This document shows, piece after piece, positions 1 to 9,116 of a stretch of 64,000 nt of DNA. Numbering within the stretch: the first letter of the stretch is position 1; every line of letters begins with the position of its first letter. The notes below the pieces were generated by a model. It searched no databases, was not told where the DNA came from, and saw nothing but the letters and a program-made list of their open reading frames with translations. Source of the stretch: Desulfovibrio sp. 86 (GTDB lineage Bacteria > Desulfobacterota > Desulfovibrionia > Desulfovibrionales > Desulfovibrionaceae); assembly GCF_902702915.1 (NCBI RefSeq), contig NZ_LR738849.1, positions 1,240,001 through 1,304,000 on the forward strand. Direction: 5' to 3'. The position numbers and the translations under genes were made by a program.

Positions 1-514
1 GCACGGGAGCCGCAGGGCTCTGCTCTTCATGCGCGGCCATAAGATCTGGCAAGAGCGCGCGGGTTCCGGCGTCCAGAGCGGGAAAACCGGGCAGATGCGC
101 TTCGCTGGCCAGAATCCTGAAGGCTTCGGCCCTGTCCATCAGAGGCGTGCCGGACAAAAGGTCTTCCAGAGGGGTCGTGTCCATGCAAAACAGCGCGGAG
201 CACTGCACCGGTCGCTGGGCATAGATGGCGCAGCCAGAACCGTCGCGGTAATAGCGGCAGCGCCAGGGATGCGCCTGCCCGCCAAGACCGGCCACCTTGA
301 TATGCTCCTGTTCCAGAGGCCACAGGCCTCCACGCACGTCATCGCGCGCCCACTCTCCCTTTCTCAGGCAGACCAGGCTGTCCAGGGTCAAAGCGCCGCT
401 CACCAGCCGCGAGGCGTCGTCCACCATGAGGGTGGGGCCGCCGCGCAGACAGCACATGCCGCAACGGCGGCAAACGGGCGCCTCTAGGGGCGAAGACATA
501 TCCTGTGAAATCAT
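1..514 (-). CDS. YkgJ-type cysteine-cluster protein, 3' end beyond window
   Basis: An open frame runs from the ATG at 514 to the window edge (171 codons, no stop). The start of the protein reads MISQDMSSPLEAPVCRRCG. The N-terminal CRRCGMCC fits the CxxCxxCC signature of the YkgJ/UPF0153 family, which is thought to bind zinc or an Fe-S cluster. Further cysteines follow in WRCRYYRDGSGCAIYAQRPV and QCSALFC, also typical of the family. No enzymatic role is established for the family, so none is given here. The next gene upstream is more than 380 bp away. Confidence 0.75.
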   Translation of the reverse strand, partial: MISQDMSSPLEAPVCRRCGMCCLRGGPTLMVDDASRLVSGALTLDSLVCLRKGEWARDDVRGGLWPLEQEHIKVAGLGGQAHPWRCRYYRDGSGCAIYAQRPVQCSALFCMDTTPLEDLLSGTPLMDRAEAFRILASEAHLPGFPALDAGTRALLPDLMAAHEEQSPAAPV

Positions 515-897
515 GACGCCTCCGAAACCGGCATGCCCGCCGGGCCCGAAACCCTGGCACATGCCGGCGACTAAATCAGATTAACTTTGAAATGCTTCAC
601 ATTTCCAAGTTTTCATTCAGCCGAAAAATACGCGCCTGGGCAGAACCCGCGCTACTTGTGGCGCACTGCGCACCTCGCGGGCATGCCTTTAGGCAACATG
701 CCGTCAGCCATATGCGCCAGCCGCGAGCCGTCAAAATGACATGCCGTACAGCTATAGATACACGCATGCGCGCGCTGCGCCAACTGGTCTCAGACTGCCA
801 GCCCCAGATTGTGCGGCAAACTCCCGGCAGCCCAGACTTTATGAAGAGCGTCAGGCCGGCCTACGCGCCAGATCCCGTCCAATGCAGCCGTGCCGGT
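515..897. repeat. Intergenic stretch with a degenerate family A element
   Basis: No convincing gene is seen. From about 574 to 675 the sequence (CAGATTAACTTTGAAATGCT, then GCCGAAAA and GGCAGAA) matches, in reverse orientation and with many changes, the right half of the 150-bp family A element at 25416-25565. It appears to be a decayed copy lacking clean ends. Confidence 0.5.
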
Positions 898-3800
898 TTA
901 TGCGGCAGTGCCGCCCGCCTCTGCACTGGCAGTCTCGCCCGTTCCGCCAGTCTTCACGTCCTTGTGGAACCGTCCGCCCCAGCGCCTGCCAAGGGCGCGA
1001 GAGAGCTTTTCCATATAGTAATAGTAAACGGGCGTAATGTAGAGCGTCACTATCTGCGAAAAACACAGTCCCCCCACCACGGCCATGCCCAGGGGCCTTC
1101 GGGCCTCGGCCCCCGCGCCCACGCCGATGGCAATGGGCAGAGCGCCCATCAGCGCCGCCACCGTGGTCATCATGATGGGCCGAAAACGCACATGACAGCC
1201 CTGCCTGATGGCCTCCAGCGGTTCCAGGTCCGGGTTATGGCGCTGCGCCTCAAGGGCGAAGTCCAGCATCATGATGGCGTTCTTCTTCACGATGCCAAGC
1301 AGCATGATCACGCCCACAAAGCCATAGAGGTTCAGGTCCATGCCGAACAGCCAGAGCGTGCCCAGCGCGCCGAAGCCCGCCGAGGGCAGGCCGGAAAGGA
1401 TGGTCAGGGGATGGATGAAGCTTTCGTACAGAATGCCCAGCACCAGATAGATAACCACTATGGCCAGCACCAGCAGCCAGCCCATGCCCGTGAGCGAGCT
1501 TTGAAAAGCCTGGGCCGTGCCCTGGGATTCGGCGGTCACCGTATCGGGCAGCAGCGGCTGCGCGGCGGCCTCCACGGCAGCGACGCCCTGCCCCAGCGAC
1601 ACGCCGGGGCGCAGGTTGTACGAAATGGTCACCGAGGGGAACTGGCCGTTGTGGTTCACGGCAATGGGTCCCACGCCCGGCTCCATTTTGACCAGGGTGT
1701 CCAGGGGCACAAGGTTGCCGTTGGCGGCGCGCACATAGAGGCGCGACAGAGCCGAACTGTCCTGCTGAAATTTCTTCTGTAATTCCACAAAAACCGTGTA
1801 GTCATTGGTGGGCGCGTAGATGGTGGATATTTCACGCGAGCCGTAGGCCGACTGAAGCGCCAGGTCTATCTGGTGCGGGCTGACGCCCAGGGCCGCCGCG
1901 CGGTTACGGTCAATGGAAACGCGCAGTTCGGGGTTTTTCAGCTGCAGGTCGCTGTTCACGTCCTGTATTTGCGGCAGGGCGCGCAGGGCGTTCTCTATTT
2001 TCTGGGCGCTGTCGTAGAGGTCCTCCATGTCCGGGCCGGAAAGCGTGTACTGATACAGCGCCTTGGACGAGCGCCCGCCCAGGTTGATGGCCGGGGGCAC
2101 CCGCACAAAGACCCGCATGGAAGGCGAGATATTGAGTTCACGCCGCAACTGCTCCGCCACCTGATCGATGCCGGGCCGCTGCGCGTGGGGCTTGAGGGGC
2201 ATAAGCAAAATGCCGTTGTTCATGCTGGGGCTGCCGCCCACAATGCCCACAATGGAATTGTACATGGACAGATGGGGATTTTTTTCCAGCAGGGGATCGA
2301 GGCTGCGCTGCGCGCTGACCATGCCCTCGTAGGATACGCCCTGCTCCGCCTCGGTGCTGGCCACCAGCATGCCCATATCTTCCACGGGCAGAAAGCCCTT
2401 GGGCATGGCCATGCCAATCCAGACCGTGAGCGCCAGCAGAACCAGCGAGGCCGTCAGCGTTTTCATGCGGTGGTGCAGCACAACGTCCAGCGAGCGGGCA
2501 TACAGAGCGTTGAGGCGGTCAAAGCCACGCTCAAGCCAGCCATACAGGCCCTGTCCCGCGCTGCGGCCAGCCTTGTGCGCCCCTTGCGCCTTGAGAAAGT
2601 AGGCGCAGAGCATGGGCGTCAGCGTGAGCGACACCACGCCCGAAGCCAGAATGGCCGCGATGATGACCACGGCGAACTCCCTGAACAAACGCCCCACAAT
2701 GCCGCCCATAAAGAGTACGGGGATGAAGACCGCCGCCAGGGAAACCGTCATGGACACGATGGTGAAGCCGATCTCCGCAGAGCCGTCGTAGGCCGCTGTG
2801 AGCGGGTCCTTGCCCATCTCCTGGTGGCGCACGATGTTTTCCAGCATGACGATGGCGTCGTCCACCACAAAGCCCACGGCCAGGGTGAGCGCCATGAGCG
2901 AGAGGTTGTCCAGGCTGTAGCCAAGCACCGCCATGACCGCAAAGGTGGATATGACCGACATGGGCAGGGCGAGGCTGGGAATGACCGTGGCGGGCAGGTT
3001 GCGCAGAAAAACAAAGATGACGATCACAACCAGAAAGACGGTGAGCACCAGCGTAAACTTAACATCTGCCACGGAATGACGGATGGATTCTGAACGATCG
3101 TAAAAAATTTCCAGCGATACGGAAGGCGGCAACTGGCGTTCAAGCCCCGGCATCAACGCGCGGATGGCGTCCACCACCTGCACGGTGTTTGTGCCGGGCT
3201 GGCGTTCCACGGCCAGGGTAATGCCCGGCGCGCCGCCATTGCCCCAGGTGATCTGCTTGTCCTGCTTGACGCTGTCCACCACCTGCCCGATGTCGCTCAG
3301 GCGCACGGGCGCGCCGTTGCGGTAGGCCACCACCGTATCCTGAAAGGCGCGGGCGTTGAGCAACTGCCCGGAGGACTTGATGGCACTGGCCCGCTGCTCG
3401 CCCTCCAGCGCGCCCGTGGGCAGCATGCTGTTGGCGGCGGCCACGGCGTCGGCCACTTCGTCAATGCCAAGCCCGCGCGAGGCCATCTCGTCCGGGTCAA
3501 GCTGCACGCGCACGGCGTACTTTTTCTGCCCGTACACCACCACCTGGGCCACGCCTTCCACCATGGAGAGCCTTTGCCCTATGAGGGTGTCGGCGTATTC
3601 GTTGAGGGCATACAGGGGCAGGGTCGATGACGAAACCCGCAGGTACAGTATGGGCATGTCCGCCGGGTTGACCTTGCGAAAGCTGGGCGGCGTGGTCATG
3701 CTGGTGGGCATGCGCCGCTGGGCGAGGCCTATGGCCGACTGCACGTCCAGCGCCGCAGCGTCGATATTGCGGTCAAGGGCGAACTGTATGGTAACGCGGG

Positions 3801-4065
3801 TGCGGCCCGTGGAGTTGACCGAAGAAATGGAATCAATGCCCGCAATGGTGAAAAATTCCTTTTCCAGCGGAGTGGCCACGGACGCCGCCATGGTTTCCGG
3901 GTCAGCTCCTGGCAGGTCGGCCATGACCTGAATGGTGGGAAAATCCACATTGGGCAGATGGTTGACGGGCAAGTTTTTATAGCCCGTCATGCCGAAAAAA
4001 AGCATGCCGAGCATAAGCAGCACCGTGGCTACGGGGCGGCGAATGAATATGGCGGCGATATTCAT
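898..4065 (-). CDS. RND (AcrB/MdtB-type, HAE1) efflux pump inner-membrane subunit
   Basis: This 1055-residue protein has the usual RND length. It starts with the family N-terminus MNIAAIFIRRPVATVLLMLG. TM4 carries the proton-relay pair Asp402-Asp403 in VGFVVDDAIVMLEN, and a second membrane block follows after the second large periplasmic loop. Such pumps export drugs, detergents or metabolites by proton antiport, working with a membrane-fusion protein and an outer-membrane channel. Neither partner is encoded next to it here. The gene begins 13 bp after the TauE/SafE permease stop, so it is probably co-transcribed with that gene and cbiB. Substrate unknown; MdtB/MuxB-like sequence is the closest resemblance. 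Confidence 0.92.
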   Translation of the reverse strand: MNIAAIFIRRPVATVLLMLGMLFFGMTGYKNLPVNHLPNVDFPTIQVMADLPGADPETMAASVATPLEKEFFTIAGIDSISSVNSTGRTRVTIQFALDRNIDAAALDVQSAIGLAQRRMPTSMTTPPSFRKVNPADMPILYLRVSSSTLPLYALNEYADTLIGQRLSMVEGVAQVVVYGQKKYAVRVQLDPDEMASRGLGIDEVADAVAAANSMLPTGALEGEQRASAIKSSGQLLNARAFQDTVVAYRNGAPVRLSDIGQVVDSVKQDKQITWGNGGAPGITLAVERQPGTNTVQVVDAIRALMPGLERQLPPSVSLEIFYDRSESIRHSVADVKFTLVLTVFLVVIVIFVFLRNLPATVIPSLALPMSVISTFAVMAVLGYSLDNLSLMALTLAVGFVVDDAIVMLENIVRHQEMGKDPLTAAYDGSAEIGFTIVSMTVSLAAVFIPVLFMGGIVGRLFREFAVVIIAAILASGVVSLTLTPMLCAYFLKAQGAHKAGRSAGQGLYGWLERGFDRLNALYARSLDVVLHHRMKTLTASLVLLALTVWIGMAMPKGFLPVEDMGMLVASTEAEQGVSYEGMVSAQRSLDPLLEKNPHLSMYNSIVGIVGGSPSMNNGILLMPLKPHAQRPGIDQVAEQLRRELNISPSMRVFVRVPPAINLGGRSSKALYQYTLSGPDMEDLYDSAQKIENALRALPQIQDVNSDLQLKNPELRVSIDRNRAAALGVSPHQIDLALQSAYGSREISTIYAPTNDYTVFVELQKKFQQDSSALSRLYVRAANGNLVPLDTLVKMEPGVGPIAVNHNGQFPSVTISYNLRPGVSLGQGVAAVEAAAQPLLPDTVTAESQGTAQAFQSSLTGMGWLLVLAIVVIYLVLGILYESFIHPLTILSGLPSAGFGALGTLWLFGMDLNLYGFVGVIMLLGIVKKNAIMMLDFALEAQRHNPDLEPLEAIRQGCHVRFRPIMMTTVAALMGALPIAIGVGAGAEARRPLGMAVVGGLCFSQIVTLYITPVYYYYMEKLSRALGRRWGGRFHKDVKTGGTGETASAEAGGTAA

Positions 4066-4078
4066 AATTTTTCCTACG

Positions 4079-4816
4079 TCAACTGAGTATCAGGCGCAAG
4101 AGCAAAAACAGCCCGAGCCCGCAGCACAGGCCGCCAATGAGCTTGCGCAGCACTTCTGTGGGAATGCGCTTGGTCACGGCTATGCCCGCGAAGAGTCCTA
4201 TGAGGGCCATAAGGCAGATATACGGCAAAATGGCAAAGTCCACATGGCCGTTGGCCACGTTGCCGATGGTGCCGAAAAGAGCCGTGGTCACCTGATAGGG
4301 CATGGCCAGCCCCACCGCCGTCATGGGCGAGACTCCGGCGATGATCATCCAGGGGATGGACACCACGGAGCCGCCAGCGCCTGTGAGGCCAGCCAGCAGG
4401 CCCGTTATGGCCCCAATGCAGAAAAAACCCTTGCCGCTCTGCCAGAACGCGCTGCCTTTTCCCGTCCTTGGGGGCCGCAGGGCGCACAGCCCGGCAAACA
4501 TGATGATACAGGCCAGCATGGCCACCAGAGGGCCAGCGGGCAGCCTGGCATTGAGCAGGGATCCGGGCCAGGCGGCCAGACTGCCCGCCATGTAGGGCAG
4601 GGCCTTGTACCACTCAATATGACCCAGACGGCGGTACATGACCGTGCCCACCACGCCAACAGGCAAAAATGACGCCAGGGCCGTGCCCATGGCCATGTGG
4701 GTTTCCTGCCCGCTGAACAGGATAAGGGCAGGAGGAATAAGTATGCCCCCGACCCCGGTTATGCCCATCAGAAACCCCACCAGCAACGACACCAGATACA
4801 GAACGATTGTAACCAT
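4079..4816 (-). CDS. TauE/SafE family membrane permease
   Basis: The protein has 245 residues from ATG 4816 (MVTIVLYLVSLLVGFLMG). It is almost entirely hydrophobic, with two related halves each containing a glycine-rich G-x-TG-x-GG signature (GITGVGGILIPP and GLTGAGGSVVSIPW). This is the duplicated TauE/SafE fold, used for export of sulfite, sulfoacetate and related organic anions. A longer in-frame reading to 4888 would run into the end of cbiB, so the internal ATG is preferred. It lies 10 bp downstream of cbiB and just upstream of the RND pump. In a sulfur-metabolising organism a sulfur oxyanion substrate is plausible, but nothing in the sequence decides it. Confidence 0.88.
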   Translation of the reverse strand: MVTIVLYLVSLLVGFLMGITGVGGILIPPALILFSGQETHMAMGTALASFLPVGVVGTVMYRRLGHIEWYKALPYMAGSLAAWPGSLLNARLPAGPLVAMLACIIMFAGLCALRPPRTGKGSAFWQSGKGFFCIGAITGLLAGLTGAGGSVVSIPWMIIAGVSPMTAVGLAMPYQVTTALFGTIGNVANGHVDFAILPYICLMALIGLFAGIAVTKRIPTEVLRKLIGGLCCGLGLFLLLRLILS

Positions 4817-4826
4817 GCGCGGAGCC

Positions 4827-5981
4827 TCAGAAAATAAAAAGGCATACCAGGGCCAGGGCCCACAGAACCAGGCCTCCGTAAAGCGCACTTTGGCGCAGGA
4901 GGTCGCACAATGCCAGCAGGCGGGGGGCGTCCCACACGGCGGAAGACGCGCCGGGCTCCCCCTTGTCCGGGGGTGGCCCGAGCCACGGTTTGTCCACCAG
5001 TTGGCCGAAATAGACTGAAGGCCCGGCCATACGCGCTCCGCACAGCCAGGCGCAGGCCGTCATGGGCCAGCCCGAATTGGGGCTGGGCATGCCCGAAGCC
5101 TGGCGGGCCACCACGGCCAGACCGGGCCAGCGGCCGGGCCAGCTGCCGGGGCAATATCTGGACCACAGGGCAGTACCGCCTCTGCTCTCGTCACCGTCAC
5201 GGCCACCGTCACGGCCACCGCCGCAGCACGCCGCCTCAAGTCTTTGCCGCAGCAAAAAAAGAGCGTGAACCAGCGCCGCGCTCAAGGCGGCCAGACGCGC
5301 GGGCACAAAGGCCAGCCCATCGTCGGCCCGCGCCCCGGCCCAGCCGAGCCAGCGCCATTTTTCCGTCATGTAGCCCCACATGGAATCCGTGGTGCTCACG
5401 GCCTTGTAGCACCAGAGGGCCACCGGCCCGCCCATGAGCAGCCAGAAAAAAGGCGCTGTAAAGGCATCCGTAAGATTTTCGGAAAGCGTGTCGGCCAGGG
5501 TCTTGCGCATGAGGGGGCAATCCATGGCGCTGGTGTCACGGCTTACCAGCCATGACAGCGCCTGGCGGGCCTCGGCTTCCGGAGCCTGCTCCACCCTTTC
5601 CAGCACAAGTTCGCCCGTTTGCAGCAGACTGCCCATGGCAAGTCCGGCCCAGGCCAGATAGGCGGCCGCCAGCAGGCCCACCAGGGGCAAAGACACCGCT
5701 GCCCAGACGGCGAATCCCGTACAGGCGACCAGCACGAGCAGGGCCAGCGCTCCGGCCAGCCTGCCCCGGCACCGCTCATGCCCGGCCCCCGCCGCCAGCA
5801 TGAAGCGCCGCGCGGGGCGCTCCAGCCAGTCGAGCGCTTTGCCCACAAGGCAGACAGGATGCCGCCAGGGCAAGGCGGGATCGCCGAGCCATAAATCCAG
5901 AACAAGGGCCACAGGGGCCAGCCACCAGCACTCCCACACGGACCAGGGGAAAACAAGGGCCAGCCCGTGGGGCAGGCTCAC
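4827..5981 (-). CDS. cbiB: Adenosylcobinamide-phosphate synthase CbiB/CobD
   Basis: This 384-residue membrane protein joins the aminopropanol arm to adenosylcobyric acid in the late part of B12 synthesis. Family signs are the N-terminal DLWLGDPALPWRHPVCLVGK, the segment SRDTSAMDCPLMRKTLADTL followed by SENLTDAFTAPFFW, and NSGWPMTACAWLCGARM near the C-terminus. The region around residues 245-285 (Gly/Arg/Asp-rich) is longer than usual and looks like a species-specific loop. The start is a GTG overlapping the trmL stop (GTGA), which suggests translational coupling. cobQ for the preceding step lies about 40 kb away in this window. Confidence 0.9.
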   Translation of the reverse strand: MSLPHGLALVFPWSVWECWWLAPVALVLDLWLGDPALPWRHPVCLVGKALDWLERPARRFMLAAGAGHERCRGRLAGALALLVLVACTGFAVWAAVSLPLVGLLAAAYLAWAGLAMGSLLQTGELVLERVEQAPEAEARQALSWLVSRDTSAMDCPLMRKTLADTLSENLTDAFTAPFFWLLMGGPVALWCYKAVSTTDSMWGYMTEKWRWLGWAGARADDGLAFVPARLAALSAALVHALFLLRQRLEAACCGGGRDGGRDGDESRGGTALWSRYCPGSWPGRWPGLAVVARQASGMPSPNSGWPMTACAWLCGARMAGPSVYFGQLVDKPWLGPPPDKGEPGASSAVWDAPRLLALCDLLRQSALYGGLVLWALALVCLFIF

Positions 5982-6460
5982 GTCCAGGTCTCCATAAGAT
6001 TGGCCCGGGCCAGAGCCGCATACAGCACAATGCCCGCCGATGTGGACAGGTTGATGCTGCGCACGCGCCCTTCCAGCATGGGGATGCGCACGCGGTACGG
6101 CGAAAGGGCCAGAATATCCTGCGGCAGCCCGCGTGTTTCAGGCCCGAAAACCAGAAAATCGTCAGGCTCGAAGGCAAAATGGTGCACAGCGGCGCTTTTT
6201 TCGGAAGCCTTGGCCGAGGTGAACACCAGACGCCCGCCAGCGCCGCCCGCGCCGGACGTTTCCGCAAAGGTTCGCCAGTCGGGCCAGACGTTCAGACGCA
6301 CATTGGGCCAGTAGTCCAGACCCGCGCGTTTGAGGTAGCGGTCTTCAAGCTTGAAGCCCAGAGGTTCAATCAGGTTGAGCGTCACGCCGGTGGCGGCGCA
6401 GAGCCGGGCGACATTGCCCGTATTGGGGGGAATTTCCGGCTCATAAAGAACTATCTGCAT
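5978..6460 (-). CDS. trmL: tRNA (cytidine/uridine-34-2'-O)-methyltransferase TrmL
   Basis: The protein has 160 residues from the ATG at 6460 (MQIVLYEPEIPPNTGNVARL). It belongs to the SPOUT family, which methylates the ribose of the wobble base in certain leucine tRNAs with S-adenosylmethionine. The family motifs are present: PPNTGNVARLC near the N-terminus, FGPETRGLP in the middle and INLSTSAGIVLYAAL at the C-terminal knot. A 10-residue upstream in-frame extension from 6490 is possible but does not match the family start. Its last four bases overlap the start of cbiB, making it the first gene of the trmL-cbiB-permease-RND set. Confidence 0.92.
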   Translation of the reverse strand: MQIVLYEPEIPPNTGNVARLCAATGVTLNLIEPLGFKLEDRYLKRAGLDYWPNVRLNVWPDWRTFAETSGAGGAGGRLVFTSAKASEKSAAVHHFAFEPDDFLVFGPETRGLPQDILALSPYRVRIPMLEGRVRSINLSTSAGIVLYAALARANLMETWT

Positions 6461-6683
6461 GGTATTCGCACTCGCGCGCCCGCCGGGCATGGCCCCCGGG
6501 CAAATTTCTTTGGAGCGCGATAGTATGGCGTATATGGATGCTTTTCAAGGGGCGGTGGCCGTAGCGTTGTCAGTGCCGACACGCGCCGCCGCTGCGGGGG
6601 CGGTTGGGACTGCCGCAGGATTACGCCGTCGTTGCCATGCCGCAGCTTTTCCTCTCCCAATCAAAAAATTCGTCGTACCATAT
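6461..6683. other. Intergenic region upstream of trmL, no gene seen
   Basis: Together with the repeats up to 6900 this makes a gap of about 490 bp before the 3' end of the hydantoinase-like gene. This first part should hold the trmL promoter (minus strand). I see no convincing -10/-35 pair or reading frame in it. Confidence 0.5.
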
Positions 6684-6811
6684 TAGAGCATTTAACACTT
6701 GAAATGCTCGCGTACGGCAGGCAAAAGCCCGCCTGCTCGCATTTCGTGGCAAGGATTTTTCAGGAAAACCCTTGCAGAGCATTTAACTCATTTCATTCGT
6801 AAACTGCTCTA
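6684..6811. repeat. Family A short-form element (copy A1, 128 bp)
   Basis: It starts TAGAGCATTTAACACTTGAA and ends CATTCGTAAACTGCTCTA, so the termini are inverted repeats and the element begins and ends with TA. It is nearly the same as 22608-22733, including the internal CGGCAGGCAAAA and GTGGCAAGGATTTT. The last 37 bp alone recur at 35366-35402. It carries no coding capacity. It resembles a miniature inverted-repeat element. Confidence 0.75.
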
Positions 6812-6822
6812 AAATACAATAA

Positions 6823-6900
6823 AAGTTTTAGGGGGTGGGGGCGTGGGGGAGGAGACCCTTTTCCAAAAGGGTCCCTCCCCCACAAGGCGTTTCAAACTTC
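6823..6900 (-). repeat. HR hairpin repeat, copy 1 (terminator-like)
   Basis: On the minus strand it reads GTGGGGGAGGGACCCTTTT, then AAAAGGGTCTCCTCCCCCAC, then a C-rich tail and TAAAACTTTTATT. The two halves form a strong stem of about 17 bp. It lies about 55 bp after the stop of the hydantoinase-like gene in the same orientation, as with the copies near gatA, lepA, the M23 peptidase and the GT2 gene. A role in transcription termination or 3'-end protection is likely but inferred. Confidence 0.7.
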
Positions 6901-6954
6901 AACTCTCAAAGTTCGACGCAGAAATACCTGGAAAGGCGCTTGTGACGGCACTGT

Positions 6955-8889
6955 CTAGGCTGACACCAGCCCCGCCAGACCAGGCACAGCCTGACACACG
7001 ACGCGCATGTCCCTGCTGCCGAAGCCGTTGTCGTCCAGCGTGGCGAAGCTCTCGGCCTCGGTGATTTCCACGGCGGCCCCTTCCGCCCCTGCCTGTTCCA
7101 GCCTCTGGCGCAAAAGTTCCCTGGCCCGATCGCCAAGGGCCTCAAGGCTGCATCCCTTGCGGATGTTTTCCGTCAGATCCAGCGCAGGGGCGCGCAAAAG
7201 GCAGGAGCCCGTGTCGGCGTAAACTTCCACGGCGTCGGTGGGCAGGGTCAGGGCCGCGCCCACGGCATTGGCCACAGCCGTATGGGCCGGGCAGTCCACG
7301 GGCAGCCCAAGGGCGGCGGTCAGATACGGCTTCATGCAGGCTGCCGGGCCGCCTACCAGCCAGGCGCGCGAAGGACGCGCCTCCTGCAAGGCCCGCAGGC
7401 CCGCCAGCGTATAGATGGGACGGGCGTTGACGGCGTCCGCCAGTGCAGCGGCGGCGCGGCGGATCTGATCCAGGGCGTTGTCCACAGCCTTGCGGGCCAG
7501 AACACGGGGCTCAAGGCCGCACTGTTGCGCCAGCGCCTCCATGCCGGACAGGGAGGCGGCCACGTTTCCGGCCTCGTCCGCCTGCGGGGCGCTGTGCAGG
7601 GTATTGAGCGCGTCCAGCAAGGTCGGGCTCGTGCCGCCAAAGGCCATGGCTGGCCCCTGACGCAGCGGCCCCACCCGTACCGAGGCTCCGGCCCCGTGCC
7701 CGTCAACAGACACAAGGGAGTCGCCGCCCACGCCGATGGAAACCGAAGCAAGGGCGCGCACCAGGGTTCGCCGCCCCTGAAGGGTCATGCCCTCCCTGTC
7801 CACCACAGGGGAGCCGTCCACCGCCAGAGCCATGTCCGTGGTGGTGCCGCCTATGTCCAACAACAGGGCGCAGCCCTGACGGGCGGCCGGGCACAGGGCC
7901 AGCACGCCCATAACGCTGGCGGCCGGGCCGGAAAGAACCGACTGTACCGGCTCACGGCGCGAAAGACTCAGGGGCACCGCGCCGCCGTCAGCCTTGAGCA
8001 GGCGCACGGCGGCGCGCACTCCGGACTCTGCCAGCGCGCTTTCCACAGCGTCGAGAAAATTGGAGTGCAGGCGCTGCACGGCGGCGTTGAAATAGGCCGT
8101 GGCGATGCGGCGGGGGAAATTGAGCCGCCCCGAAAGCTTGTGCCCCAGAGTGACGGAAAATGATGCGCCAGATTCTACATTGTGCGCGGCATCTGATGCG
8201 GCGTTTGGCGCGATATTTGGCGTGGCATTGGGACTGTTTGTGGCGGACGCGGCGTTCTCACGGCTCAGGGCCTGCGCCATCCGCTGCTCATGGGCCGGAT
8301 TGCGCGGCGAGAACTTGCCCACGCAGGCCACGGCTGCGATGCCCTCCGCGCTCCAGCGGGCGGCCTGCGCCTCAAGGCCGCCGACATTGAGCGGGCTGAC
8401 CTCCGTGCCCCTGTGATCGAGCCCGCCGGGAACGACATATACATGCCGCCCCATGGCAAAACGCCGGGGGTCAAGCCCCGGCCCGGCGGAAAGGGCAAGG
8501 GCCACGGTATCGGCCTTGTCCTGCACGAGCGCGTTGACCGCCAGCGTGGCCCCCAGAGTGACGCGGCTTACGCGGCCCAAAAGGCTCGCCCCGCCAAGGG
8601 CAAGGGCGGCGGCATCGTCGTCCAGGGCGCAGGACAGGGCATGCAGCACCTCGCATACCGAAGCGGGCAGGTCATCGTGTTTTGTGCGCGTTTTGGCCGC
8701 AGCCAACAGGCGCACGCGCGGCAGCGCCGCCGGGTCAGCCGGCGTCCGCTTTGGAGGTGAAGCCGCGCGGTTTTCGGATGCTTCCTGCTCCTGCACAAGA
8801 AGAACCGCGTCGGTGTTGGTTCCTCCGGCATCTATGCCCAGCAAAAAAACCTGCCCTGCGGGCGCATTTGCGCCATGCTTCTGCTTCAT
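6955..8889 (-). CDS. Hydantoinase/oxoprolinase family protein (HyuA-like)
   Basis: This 644-residue protein has the layout of the hydantoinase A/oxoprolinase family. An ASKHA-type phosphate loop sits at residues 18-29 (GIDAGGTNTDAVLL). A second nucleotide-binding loop lies in the centre (LLDIGGTTTDMALAVDG), followed by a C-terminal extension. Family members use ATP to open cyclic amides such as hydantoins or 5-oxoproline, or carboxylate ketones. No HyuB partner is encoded beside it, so the substrate is unclear. A stretch near residues 220-245 is Asn/Ala/Ser-rich with a repeating N-A-T/S-pattern and looks like an inserted linker. It stands alone on the minus strand between repeats and ilvE. 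Confidence 0.8.
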   Translation of the reverse strand: MKQKHGANAPAGQVFLLGIDAGGTNTDAVLLVQEQEASENRAASPPKRTPADPAALPRVRLLAAAKTRTKHDDLPASVCEVLHALSCALDDDAAALALGGASLLGRVSRVTLGATLAVNALVQDKADTVALALSAGPGLDPRRFAMGRHVYVVPGGLDHRGTEVSPLNVGGLEAQAARWSAEGIAAVACVGKFSPRNPAHEQRMAQALSRENAASATNSPNATPNIAPNAASDAAHNVESGASFSVTLGHKLSGRLNFPRRIATAYFNAAVQRLHSNFLDAVESALAESGVRAAVRLLKADGGAVPLSLSRREPVQSVLSGPAASVMGVLALCPAARQGCALLLDIGGTTTDMALAVDGSPVVDREGMTLQGRRTLVRALASVSIGVGGDSLVSVDGHGAGASVRVGPLRQGPAMAFGGTSPTLLDALNTLHSAPQADEAGNVAASLSGMEALAQQCGLEPRVLARKAVDNALDQIRRAAAALADAVNARPIYTLAGLRALQEARPSRAWLVGGPAACMKPYLTAALGLPVDCPAHTAVANAVGAALTLPTDAVEVYADTGSCLLRAPALDLTENIRKGCSLEALGDRARELLRQRLEQAGAEGAAVEITEAESFATLDDNGFGSRDMRVVCQAVPGLAGLVSA

Positions 8890-9116
8890 TTCATCCGTCC
8901 CTTTAGTGCCAAAAGGCCGGAGTTAGCATACGACATGCCTTGCCGCAGGGCCAGCGCTTTCCCCGGCGCCCACCCTGGCGGTTTTGAATCCCGTGATCCC
9001 CTGGCCTACTGCTTGCCATACGCGGCGCTTTACAGTAAATTTTTGCTCTTGCGGCCTCAGGCAGCCACGTGCGCCGCCGATGGGACCGCCCTACAAAGAG
9101 GCTTGCGGAGGACAGC

